The translations under genes were made by a program, and so were the position numbers. A stretch of DNA of 9,247 nucleotides, taken from assembly GCA_023146675.1 (NCBI GenBank), contig JAGLBQ010000375.1:1-9247 (forward strand), read 5' to 3'. This document shows positions 1-6,456 of the stretch, in pieces; position 1 is the stretch's first letter, and each line of letters begins with the position of its first letter. The notes under the pieces were generated by a model. The model was not told the origin of the DNA and did no database searches. It saw only the letters and a program-made list of their open reading frames with translations. The stretch comes from Cocleimonas sp. Lineage in GTDB: Bacteria; Pseudomonadota; Gammaproteobacteria; Thiotrichales; Thiotrichaceae.

Positions 1-198
1 TTTTCCCCTCTTGTTTTACTTTGAAGCACTGAGCATTAGCTGAACTCATCCATAGAATTTTCTTGTTTTTCCTGATAGGATATTAATCAAACCTGAATGC
101 GTGCTTTCAAATCACTATGTAATCAATAGCTTGAAACTCACAGCTCAAGAGCATCACAGGTTTACGTCATGCTTATAACAACCACAAACGAGAAAAAA

Positions 199-954
199 AT
201 GAAACAACCGCTATTTTTATTTGTTGGGATAATTATTACGCTTACCGCTAGCTCATACTCAATCGCCACACCTAAACAGTCTAACCAAGATGAAGTAAAA
301 ACAGCGCTGGATTTAACCCCAAATATAGAAAATGGTAAAAAACTCTATCGTAATTGTGCTTTATGCCACTCTCCTGAGGGCTGGGGAAATCCATCAGGAC
401 GTTTTCCTCAAATTGCGGGGCAACATCAAAAAGTCATTATTAAGCAGTTGGCTGATATACGCTCAAAAAATCGTGACAACCCAACCATGTATCCTTTTGC
501 GCGCTCTACTTATTTAAAAGGACCTCAGGCAATGGCAGATATGGCTGCCTATGTATCTAAACTACCCATGGTACCTAATAACACAGTCGGCTCTGGTGAT
601 GACCTAAAAAAAGGTAAGAAGATTTTTGATGACAACTGTACTAAGTGTCATGGGGATAAAGGTGAGGGACATAATGACGATTATTATCCACGCATTCAGG
701 GGCAACATTATGAATACTTATTACGTCAGATGCTGTGGATAAAATCTGGCAAAAGACGCAATGCAGATAAGAAAATGGTAAAACAGATTGAAGGTTTTTC
801 TGAGGCTGATTTAGCCGCTGTAGCTGACTATACTTCACGCTTAAAACCAGAAAAAAGTTTACTTGCAGATCATAAAGATTGGCGCAACCCAGATTTCAGA
901 AAAAATTTCCGTACTGCACCACAGGTACAAAAAGAATTAAATGACATAAAATGA
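199..954 (+). CDS. Periplasmic diheme cytochrome c, c4-like
   Basis: A 251-residue exported electron-transfer protein with two class I cytochrome c domains in tandem. The start at 199 gives a normal signal peptide (Lys2, hydrophobic residues about 5-22, cleavage near SIA). An in-frame ATG at 169 would add ten polar residues, but it has its own AGG at 158-160 and cannot be excluded. Heme 1 is CALCH (C53, C56, H57) and heme 2 is CTKCH (C147, C150, H151). Each is followed by the c4-type RFPQIAGQH or YPRIQGQH segment and by a candidate axial Met, M97 in NPTMYPFA and M193 in the NADKKM region. Each domain ends in a helix of the type MADMAAYVSKL or LAAVADYTSRL. These features fit the cytochrome c4 family. 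About 33 residues follow the second domain, which is longer than I expect for c4. The protein is rich in Lys and Arg. It is the first gene of a cluster with a NapC/NirT cytochrome 78 bases downstream. The fold is near certain; its electron partners are inferred. Confidence 0.9.
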   Translation: MKQPLFLFVGIIITLTASSYSIATPKQSNQDEVKTALDLTPNIENGKKLYRNCALCHSPEGWGNPSGRFPQIAGQHQKVIIKQLADIRSKNRDNPTMYPFARSTYLKGPQAMADMAAYVSKLPMVPNNTVGSGDDLKKGKKIFDDNCTKCHGDKGEGHNDDYYPRIQGQHYEYLLRQMLWIKSGKRRNADKKMVKQIEGFSEADLAAVADYTSRLKPEKSLLADHKDWRNPDFRKNFRTAPQVQKELNDIK

Positions 955-1020
955 GACCTTTAAACGTTTCAAAATAAAAGATTTACAACACCGCTACGAT
1001 AATGACTAAAAAGCTATACT

Positions 1021-1026
1021 AGGAGG
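1021..1026 (+). promoter_or_regulatory. Consensus ribosome binding site of the NapC/NirT gene
   Basis: A perfect AGGAGG lies six bases before the ATG at 1033. It is the strongest Shine-Dalgarno sequence in the window and fixes that start. It also suggests that the tetraheme cytochrome is translated independently of the diheme gene before it. Confidence 0.85.
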
Positions 1027-1032
1027 CTATAA

Positions 1033-1575
1033 ATGTCAGGAAGAACTAAAAAAGGAGCATTATTACTGCTAATAATTGGAGCAGCTTTAATGAGTTTATT
1101 TAACTATGGATTACAAGCAACGAATACAACCGAGTTTTGTACTTCCTGCCACTCCATGCAAACTAATCTAAAAGAATTAAAAGAAACGGTGCATTACTCT
1201 AGTGCATCGGGCGTTCATGCAGGTTGTGCTGATTGCCATGTACCAAAAGCTTTTATTCCTAAAATGATCGCTAAAGTGATGGCTGCAAAAGATGTTTATC
1301 ATGAAATATTAGGCACAATTGATACGCCTGAAAAATATGAAAAACATCGTTGGGATATGGCAACTCGGGTCTGGGCTAAAATGAAAGCAACTGATTCGCG
1401 TGAGTGCCGCAGTTGTCATTCATTTGATCGCATGGATTTAAGCGCACAAGATAAAATAGCGCGTAAAAAACATGATTCAGCAACAGATAAGGGTAAAACT
1501 TGTATTGACTGCCATAAAGGGATCGCACATGAGGAACCCGATGAGCCAGATGATGAAGAAGACGATAAATCATAA
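1033..1575 (+). CDS. NapC/NirT-family tetraheme cytochrome c (CymA-like quinol dehydrogenase)
   Basis: A 180-residue membrane-anchored multiheme cytochrome. Family members oxidise membrane quinol and pass electrons to periplasmic reductases or carrier cytochromes. A short basic N-terminus (RTKK) precedes one hydrophobic anchor at about residues 8-29, so the heme domain should be periplasmic. Four CXXCH motifs are visible: CTSCH (36-40), CADCH (65-69), CRSCH (125-129) and CIDCH (157-161). The first continues as CTSCHSM, and the Met two residues after the His is a conserved heme 1 feature of NapC/NrfH proteins. The stretch between hemes 2 and 3, with GTIDTPEKYE, RWDMATRVW and MKATDSREC, is characteristic of NapC/NirT. 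The length is close to CymA or NrfH rather than to the five-heme TorC/DorC proteins. The last 16 residues are strongly acidic, which is unusual. The stop lies 20 bases before the ankyrin gene, so the two are probably co-transcribed. The specific partner, and hence a gene symbol, cannot be assigned. Confidence 0.93.
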   Translation: MSGRTKKGALLLLIIGAALMSLFNYGLQATNTTEFCTSCHSMQTNLKELKETVHYSSASGVHAGCADCHVPKAFIPKMIAKVMAAKDVYHEILGTIDTPEKYEKHRWDMATRVWAKMKATDSRECRSCHSFDRMDLSAQDKIARKKHDSATDKGKTCIDCHKGIAHEEPDEPDDEEDDKS

Positions 1576-1595
1576 GAAAGGGGAAGGTTAATATA

Positions 1596-2555
1596 ATGAA
1601 AACATTACAAGATTTACTACTTGTGGTCTTTCTACTGCTTTCTTTATCAGCGGTTGCAACAGCCGCTGATAATGCTCTGAATGGTAAACTTCAGCAAGCA
1701 GCATCAAAAGGCGATGTAAAGACTATCAATGCGCTATTGAAGCAAGGTGCTGATATTAATACCAAAAGTCGATTTGGTAAAACACCTACGATGCAGGCAG
1801 CAGAAGCAGGGAAATCAGAAGCAATTATGCTATTACTATCACGCGGGGCGGATGTTAATGCACGTACCCGTTCGGGATCTAGCGCACTCACCTATGCGGC
1901 TGAAAATGGTCATGAAGAAATCACTGCTATGCTGGTTGAAATGGGAGCCAATGTGCATGACCGCACTCGCACAGGTTGGGATGCAATGATGATAGCCTCT
2001 CGCGAAGGGTATGCAACCATTGTTGCCCAATTAATTGAGTTTGGCGCTGATGTTCGCGCCTCTGATCGTCGTGGCAATAGCGCCCTAATGTATGCTATTG
2101 AAGGCGACCATGAAGAGGTGGTAAAAACCTTATTTCACTATAGCGATAAAGTATCACCCTGTGTTCCAAATGATCAGGGCATTACTCCGTTAATGATGTC
2201 TATTGATAAGCGTAACCGAACGATCACCTTATTGTTATTACCCCTCAGCAAGAATATTTCACACAAAGATAGAACAGGCACAACCGTATTGCACAGAGCT
2301 GCGGTGCTTGGCACTGCTGGGCTTATTACAGAGTTGCTAGAATTGAACGCGATGATAGATTCTCAAGATGAGGATGGCAATACCCCATTGATGCTTGCTG
2401 TTGCAGTGACTGAAATGGATGCAATTAAACTCTTGATTGAAAAAGGTGCTGATTTGAAGTTGAAAAATGGTCTTGATGAAACAGTACTTGATCTTGCTAA
2501 GAAGTCAAAAAATACAGTTATTATAGATTTACTGAAAAAAGCGATGGACAAATAG
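1596..2555 (+). CDS. Secreted (periplasmic) ankyrin-repeat protein
   Basis: A 319-residue protein with a clear signal peptide: Lys2, hydrophobic residues 7-20, and likely cleavage at ATAA near residue 23 or 24. The rest is a continuous ankyrin array of about nine units of 33 residues. They begin near residues 27, 60, 93, 126, 159, 194, 227, 260 and 293, with recurring G-x-T/S-A/P-L and LL-x-x-GAD-V/I-N elements. The first and last units are degenerate caps, and the fifth is about two residues longer and contains the only Cys (C189). No catalytic domain is present, so a scaffold or partner-binding role is expected. The ATG at 1596 has a good ribosome binding site (GAAGG at 1583-1587). It follows the tetraheme cytochrome by 20 bases and is probably in the same transcript. 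Exported bacterial ankyrin proteins known elsewhere include Pseudomonas AnkB and Campylobacter Cj1386, both linked to catalase. Any link to heme or cytochrome function here is inference. Confidence 0.9.
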   Translation: MKTLQDLLLVVFLLLSLSAVATAADNALNGKLQQAASKGDVKTINALLKQGADINTKSRFGKTPTMQAAEAGKSEAIMLLLSRGADVNARTRSGSSALTYAAENGHEEITAMLVEMGANVHDRTRTGWDAMMIASREGYATIVAQLIEFGADVRASDRRGNSALMYAIEGDHEEVVKTLFHYSDKVSPCVPNDQGITPLMMSIDKRNRTITLLLLPLSKNISHKDRTGTTVLHRAAVLGTAGLITELLELNAMIDSQDEDGNTPLMLAVAVTEMDAIKLLIEKGADLKLKNGLDETVLDLAKKSKNTVIIDLLKKAMDK

Positions 2556-2556
2556 C

Positions 2557-2597
2557 CTGTGTGGGAGCACCACTATCTTAATGATGCTCCCACTCAG
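2557..2597. terminator. Inverted repeat between convergent genes, likely bidirectional terminator
   Basis: The arms GTGGGAGCA (2561-2569) and TGCTCCCAC (2585-2593) pair perfectly over 9 bp. After one T-T mismatch a further CTG/CAG pair of arms (2557-2559 with 2595-2597) extends the stem to 12 bp. The loop is 15 bases. The repeat lies between the stop of the ankyrin gene (2555) and the stop of mscL (2606), which face each other. No good T-run follows on the plus strand. On the minus strand only a weak TATTTGT follows. The position and GC-rich stem support a terminator or 3'-end stabilising hairpin, but the missing U-tract lowers confidence. Confidence 0.6.
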
Positions 2598-2605
2598 TGT
2601 AATCT

Positions 2606-2989
2606 CTATCCCCTCTTCAATAAATCTCTAATTTCTGTCAGTAAGTCTTCACTAGTTGGCGCTGCCTCCTCTTTCTCCTCTTCTTTATTTCGTTTCGCTT
2701 TATTGATTATTTTAATCATAATAAAAATAACAAATGCAATAATAATAAAGTCTATCAGCGTCTGTACAAAAGCACCATATTTTATCGCTACTTCGGGAGC
2801 TTTCTGAATAACAAAGGACAAATCAGAAAAATCCACACCCCCCAATAATACGCCAATAGGGGGCATAATAACGTCTTCTACCAGTGATGAGATCATCTTA
2901 CCAACCGCACCACCGATAATGATACCAACAGCCATATCGACCAGACTACCTTTCATTGCAAATTCTTTAAACTCTGAAATCATTCCCAT
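2606..2989 (-). CDS. mscL: Large-conductance mechanosensitive channel MscL
   Basis: A 127-residue inner-membrane channel that forms a homopentamer and opens under membrane tension to release solutes on osmotic downshock. The N-terminal amphipathic segment (SEFKEFAMKG) precedes TM1 at about residues 16-46, which carries the family pattern DMAVGIIIGGAVGK and then SLVEDVIMPPIG. The periplasmic loop is about residues 47-70 and TM2 about 71-97 (FVQTLIDFIIIAFVIF). A charged linker (KRNKEEEKEE) leads to the C-terminal helix, about 113-125, that forms the cytoplasmic bundle. The length is slightly shorter than E. coli MscL. AAAGGAG, ten bases before the ATG, supports the start at 2989; a second Met lies two codons inside. 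The gene is alone on its strand, convergent with the ankyrin gene and divergent from slt, so it is probably monocistronic. Confidence 0.97.
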   Translation of the reverse strand: MGMISEFKEFAMKGSLVDMAVGIIIGGAVGKMISSLVEDVIMPPIGVLLGGVDFSDLSFVIQKAPEVAIKYGAFVQTLIDFIIIAFVIFIMIKIINKAKRNKEEEKEEAAPTSEDLLTEIRDLLKRG

Positions 2990-3064
2990 AGTGCTCTATC
3001 TCCTTTAGGTATTTTTATGAGCGCACGAAGATAGAAGATATTTAATAAAAAAGAAGTAAGCCTC

Positions 3065-3093
3065 TTTATATAGGTGCTATTTATTCCGATGAA
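3065..3093 (-). promoter_or_regulatory. Candidate promoter of mscL
   Basis: On the minus strand TTCATC (3093-3088) and TATAAA (3070-3065) are separated by 17 bases. The -10 box matches the sigma-70 consensus at five of six positions, but the -35 matches only about three. It lies about 75 bases upstream of the mscL start. This is a pattern match in AT-rich DNA and is tentative. Confidence 0.35.
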
Positions 3094-3134
3094 CGCGCAA
3101 TATCAAAATGCATTACTCTCTACTTTCACCAATA

Positions 3135-3170
3135 TTGAGTTGAGCTAGAAATAAAACTTTATACTAAAAT
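3135..3170 (+). promoter_or_regulatory. Candidate promoter of slt
   Basis: Overlapping -35-like boxes TTGAGT (3135-3140) and TTGAGC (3140-3145) precede -10-like boxes TATACT (3160-3165), TACTAA (3162-3167) and TAAAAT (3165-3170). The pairing TTGAGC to TACTAA has a 16-base spacer and TTGAGT to TATACT has 19. It would leave a leader of roughly 140 bases before the likely slt start, containing the two inverted repeats. Tentative. Confidence 0.35.
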
Positions 3171-3203
3171 AAATCAATTACTTACAAGTGTAAAAATTCA
3201 ACA

Positions 3204-3234
3204 AGTAATGTATTTTTCATTACTATTAAGTAAT
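3204..3234 (+). repeat. Inverted and direct AGTAAT repeat in the slt leader
   Basis: AGTAATG (3204-3210) is complementary to CATTACT (3218-3224), giving a 7-bp stem with a 7-base loop. A third copy, AGTAAT (3229-3234), can pair with the same ATTACT arm across a 4-base loop. The central arm can therefore form only one of two alternative hairpins. It could be an operator-like site, alternative RNA folds, or chance in AT-rich DNA. Confidence 0.4.
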
Positions 3235-3239
3235 AGAGG

Positions 3240-3269
3240 ATAGGGGAGATTATAAAAAACAACCCCTAT
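3240..3269 (+). repeat. Hairpin ATAGGGG/CCCCTAT just upstream of slt
   Basis: ATAGGGG (3240-3246) and CCCCTAT (3263-3269) form a perfect 7-bp stem with a 16-base loop. The left arm contains the only Shine-Dalgarno-like purine run near slt (GGGGAG, 3243-3248), which is 19 bases from the ATG at 3268 and 21 from the GTG at 3270, too far for normal use. No T-run follows, so it is not an obvious terminator. Confidence 0.45.
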
Positions 3270-3314
3270 GTGTATACTCTGATGCTAATGATTTTTGGCT
3301 TTCTAATAATAAAT

Positions 3315-5273
3315 ATGAAATTTCTATTACTGACATTTTCCCTACTTTTTTTGCCTTATTCTTTGTCTTTTGCAGAGAAGCAGAGAGAGCTGACCGCGCA
3401 ACAAAAACAATTCATTGCTTTGTATAAAGATTTACAAAAGAGAAAATCTGTCGATATAGATAAAATGAAAGACTACCTGCTGTATCCCTTTCTTGCCTAT
3501 GAGCGCCTAAAACAAAATAGCAATAAAGCCTCTGCAACTGAACTAGCACAGTTTATACATCAATATGAAAATTCATCCGTGGCTGATCGTTTATGGCCTA
3601 TCTGGATGAAAAAACTTATTTACAAAAAACAATGGGAAGATGCCCAATTAGCCTATTCAGAAGGACGTGGTGGCACATCGTCACGCTGCTATTATTTGCA
3701 AGTAAAACTTCACACTACATCAGAAGACAACGCTAGCGAAACCATAAAAGAAGCGCAGGAACTTTGGCTTTCTGGCTCTAACCGCCCTTTTGCTTGTAAT
3801 GGTCTATTTGATTTACTGTCGAGTAAAAATTTACTCAACAAGGATAAAGTCTGGCAGCGCATTGCCTTGGCAATGGACAAAGGTAATCATAAGCTAGCGA
3901 AGGCAATAGCAAAAAGACTAAGTTCACAAGATCAACAGCGTGTCGCTTTATGGGCAAGGTTCAAACACAAGGCTAAAAAAAATCTGCTAAAAAAGAGTAC
4001 CCGAAAATTATTATCGGGCACACATCCTTACGACCACACCATCCTACTTTATGGCGTTAAGCGCATTTCTCGAAAAGATACTGAAAAAGCACAAAAAATA
4101 TTGCAGAAGCTGGAAAAAAACTATCAATTTAGCACAAAGGACAAAGCAGAAACTGCGAGCTATATTGCTATGCAAAATGCAATGAATCATGACCCTTATG
4201 CGCTACAACATTTAGCAGCCATTCCTGCAAAATATCGTGATGATCAAAGTAATGTGTGGATGGCACGTATGGCTTTACGCCAAAGTGATTGGAAAAAAGT
4301 AGGCGATGCGGTTGATTCCATGAGCGAGGAATATCAGCAAAAAGATGTATGGCAGTATTGGAAAGCACGCTCACTGGCTATTGAAGGAAACGTGGATACT
4401 GCACTAGCAATGTATGAAAAACTTTCCCACAATGCATCTTTTTATGGCTTTATTGCTGCGGATCATTTACAGGAGAACTACCATAGCCTTGCCAAGCCAG
4501 AGCCTGATAGAAGTGCGCAAATACACGCACTGAAAAATGATAATATTGCCATACAACGCGCATTAGAATTATTTGAAATTGGCTTTGACCGTAGCGCAAA
4601 ACGGGAGTGGTTTTATGCACTAAAAGGAATGAATAAAGAACAAAAACTAGCCGCAGCAAAACTGGCTCTAGAAAAAAACAACCCTTTTCTTGCTATTGTC
4701 AGTGTTGCAAAAACCAAAGACTGGAATCAAGTTGGCTTACGTTTTCCACTTGAGTTTCAAGAATTGATAAAAAAACATGCTGCCAATAATGAAATCCCTG
4801 CTGCATGGGTTTATGGCGTAACCCGACGTGAAAGTGCATTTGATGCCAAAATAGCCTCTAGTGCAAAAGCGCAGGGATTGATGCAGTTAATCCCTTCCAC
4901 TGCAAAAGAAGTTGCTAGAAAGCTGAAGCTGTCCAAGCTAGCTAAAAATGATATTTTCATCCCAAATACCAATATTCAACTGGGTAGTGCCTATCTCAAG
5001 GAATTATTAAAGCGCTTTAAAGGTAACTTTGCTCAAGCTAGTGCAGCCTATAATGCAGGTCCACATCGCATTCCCAAATGGCAGCCTGATCATGAGTTGG
5101 AGGCTAGCCGCTGGATTGAGAGTATTCCCTTTAACGAGACACGTAAATATGTACGGGCGGTTATGTCATACACCACTATTTATGATTATAAATTAAATCA
5201 CAAAAAAGGCACCAATATGCGCCTATCACAACGCCTTGCTGCCATTACACCTGCACCACGAGAGTCAAAGTAA
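3315..5273 (+). CDS. slt: Soluble lytic murein transglycosylase, Slt70 family
   Basis: A 652-residue periplasmic enzyme that cleaves the MurNAc-GlcNAc bond of peptidoglycan to leave 1,6-anhydroMurNAc. The start at 3315 gives a classic signal peptide (Lys2, Leu/Phe-rich core, cleavage at SFA near residue 20). In-frame starts also exist at 3270 (GTG), 3282 and 3288; none has a good ribosome binding site, so the start is uncertain. Residues about 25-460 form the helical superhelix (U and L domains) with the family segments WQYWKARSLA (346-355) and FYGFIAADHL (376-385). The C-terminal SLT domain, about 485-615, has the catalytic Glu in TRRES (E506), GLMQLIPSTA (521-530) and AAYNAG (577-582). The length matches the E. 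coli family. The stop overlaps the gspK start by one base (TAATG), so the two are probably translationally coupled. That neighbour suggests, but does not prove, a role in making room for the secretion machinery in the wall. Confidence 0.95.
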   Translation: MKFLLLTFSLLFLPYSLSFAEKQRELTAQQKQFIALYKDLQKRKSVDIDKMKDYLLYPFLAYERLKQNSNKASATELAQFIHQYENSSVADRLWPIWMKKLIYKKQWEDAQLAYSEGRGGTSSRCYYLQVKLHTTSEDNASETIKEAQELWLSGSNRPFACNGLFDLLSSKNLLNKDKVWQRIALAMDKGNHKLAKAIAKRLSSQDQQRVALWARFKHKAKKNLLKKSTRKLLSGTHPYDHTILLYGVKRISRKDTEKAQKILQKLEKNYQFSTKDKAETASYIAMQNAMNHDPYALQHLAAIPAKYRDDQSNVWMARMALRQSDWKKVGDAVDSMSEEYQQKDVWQYWKARSLAIEGNVDTALAMYEKLSHNASFYGFIAADHLQENYHSLAKPEPDRSAQIHALKNDNIAIQRALELFEIGFDRSAKREWFYALKGMNKEQKLAAAKLALEKNNPFLAIVSVAKTKDWNQVGLRFPLEFQELIKKHAANNEIPAAWVYGVTRRESAFDAKIASSAKAQGLMQLIPSTAKEVARKLKLSKLAKNDIFIPNTNIQLGSAYLKELLKRFKGNFAQASAAYNAGPHRIPKWQPDHELEASRWIESIPFNETRKYVRAVMSYTTIYDYKLNHKKGTNMRLSQRLAAITPAPRESK

Positions 5274-6349
5274 TGAGCAATATATTACAACATCGGCAAA
5301 GTAAACAACGCGGTGTTGCATTGGTGATTGCGCTGATGATTACAACTATTGCTATTTCCCTAGCATCGGTGGCTATGTATCGACAGCAAATTCAAATCCG
5401 TTTAACAGGGAATATTGCTAGCTTGGAACAGGCTTATCAATATGCGATTGGTATGGAAGACTGGTCTAAGAAAATTCTTGAGCAGGACTATAAAGACAAT
5501 CCCAAAGTAGATCATATAAAGGAAAACTGGGCGGCTGAACTCCCCCCTATTCCTGTTGACGGCGGTACATTAATAGGACGCTTATGGGATTTACAAGGTA
5601 AGCTAAATTTGAACTCTGTGGATATGATTTACCCAAAAATTCCACCACCAAAAAATAATAATGCCAAGCAACCAAATCAGCCTAAACCTAAAGTAATAAA
5701 GACAGAACCCTTAGTTCATGAGCGCATCACCAAGCTATTTGCCAAAATAGATAAAGACCAAGCACTTGGTCCACCTGAAAATTTCACCGATACCTTATGG
5801 GACTGGATCGATAAAAAAGATGAAGAGCGGCAAGGTGGTGCCGAAAGTGGTTATTATCAATCACTAGAAAAGCCCTATATGGCTGCTAATACACCGTTGA
5901 TGGATATTAGCGAGCTACTTTTATTGAAAGGTATGACCAAAGAGCTACTTGAAGACCTGAAGCCACTAGTATCAACCCTACCTAAAGAAACCTCTATTAA
6001 TTTAAACACCGCAGAGCCAGAAGTACTTGAAGCTATTGGGTTTAATAAAGAAACTGCGGACGCAATAATAAAAGCCCGTGAAGAGACCCCCTTTGAAAGT
6101 ATGAATGATTTTTGGAGCGTGTCAGAAGTGGCGACACTATTTACGGAAGGCTCTGAGATGGGCAAGAAAAAAGCCAATTATGCTCAAACATTAACAGTTA
6201 CCAGTGATTATTTTCTTTTAGAAGGCGCTGTTGTTATCAATAATACACGTATTTTTATCAACAGCATTTTAGAAAGAAAAAAGGGTAAAGTACATGTTAT
6301 TAGCCGTGATTTTGGAAATCCTTATAAATCAAAGCAGAAAACAAATTAA
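5273..6349 (+). CDS. gspK: Type II secretion system minor pseudopilin GspK
   Basis: A 358-residue minor pseudopilin expected at the tip of the T2SS pseudopilus, where GspK assembles with GspI and GspJ. After a basic leader (residues 1-14, ending KQRG) prepilin peptidase should cut before V15, followed by the hydrophobic helix VALVIALMITTIAISLASVA. Position +5 of the mature protein is Ile, not Glu, as expected for GspK. Family landmarks follow: GRLWDLQGKLNLNSVD (102-117), DWIDKKDEERQGGAE (177-191, then YY), PYMAANTPLMDISELLLLKGM (201-221) and the helix-hairpin-helix region INLNTAEPEVLEAIG (242-256). Between landmarks one and two is a Pro/Lys/Asn-rich stretch (121-145), probably a flexible insert. 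The ATG is embedded in the slt stop codon, and there is no strong ribosome binding site, so translation probably depends on slt. GspI and GspJ are not in this window. Confidence 0.95.
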   Translation: MSNILQHRQSKQRGVALVIALMITTIAISLASVAMYRQQIQIRLTGNIASLEQAYQYAIGMEDWSKKILEQDYKDNPKVDHIKENWAAELPPIPVDGGTLIGRLWDLQGKLNLNSVDMIYPKIPPPKNNNAKQPNQPKPKVIKTEPLVHERITKLFAKIDKDQALGPPENFTDTLWDWIDKKDEERQGGAESGYYQSLEKPYMAANTPLMDISELLLLKGMTKELLEDLKPLVSTLPKETSINLNTAEPEVLEAIGFNKETADAIIKAREETPFESMNDFWSVSEVATLFTEGSEMGKKKANYAQTLTVTSDYFLLEGAVVINNTRIFINSILERKKGKVHVISRDFGNPYKSKQKTN

Positions 6350-6393
6350 GCAGACTTTTTTTGTAAAAAATTACCTATTACGTTTCGCAACTA

Positions 6394-6429
6394 TCACTTT
6401 CCTATTTTTAATTAAGTGAGAAATATAAT
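6394..6429 (+). promoter_or_regulatory. Possible internal promoter with flanking inverted repeat before gspL
   Basis: A perfect -10 hexamer TATAAT lies at 6424-6429, 27 bases before the gspL ATG. No good -35 is visible 16-18 bases upstream. Just before the -10 box, TCACTT (6394-6399) and AAGTGA (6414-6419) form a 6-bp inverted repeat with a 14-base gap, the kind of placement an operator could have. The 107-base gspK-gspL gap is the only sizeable break in the otherwise overlapping gene string. Confidence 0.35.
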
Positions 6430-6456
6430 ACCGATAAATTCAAAACACACAAAATA

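Larger units (their letters stand above)
2990..3314. other. Divergent intergenic region between mscL and slt
   Basis: This is a 325-base AT-rich stretch with no convincing gene. It holds the mscL ribosome binding site (3000-3006, minus), a candidate mscL promoter (3065-3093, minus), a candidate slt promoter (3135-3165, plus), a triple AGTAAT/ATTACT inverted repeat (3204-3234) and a GC-containing hairpin (3240-3269). The last 45 bases could be translated if slt starts at the GTG at 3270. Confidence 0.6.

Noticed and set aside
1..168. Upstream region of the diheme cytochrome, checked for a promoter, RNA gene or gene end
   Set aside because: A short CTTGA/TCAAG pairing (130-149) and scattered AT-rich boxes are present, but nothing has proper spacing or enough structure to call.
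963..970. Palindrome AAACGTTT between the two cytochrome genes
   Set aside because: Eight bases only, with no second copy or nearby promoter boxes; likely chance.
1747..1989. Plus-strand open frame inside the ankyrin gene
   Set aside because: It arises from the periodic ankyrin codons in another frame and has no recognisable domain.
1691..2551. Ankyrin array considered as a DNA tandem repeat
   Set aside because: Units are diverged at DNA level; repetition is visible only in the protein.
2559..2807. Open frame of 82 codons on the plus strand opposite mscL
   Set aside because: It lies antisense to well-conserved mscL codons, has low-complexity Ser/Ile-rich composition and overlaps the terminator-like hairpin; it is a shadow frame.
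5875..6177. Minus-strand open frame of 100 codons inside gspK
   Set aside because: Its Ser-rich translation mirrors conserved GspK codons, and no ribosome binding site or family signal is seen.
6350..6372. Run of seven T followed by six A after gspK, as a terminator
   Set aside because: No GC-containing stem precedes the T-run; the only pairing is T with A.
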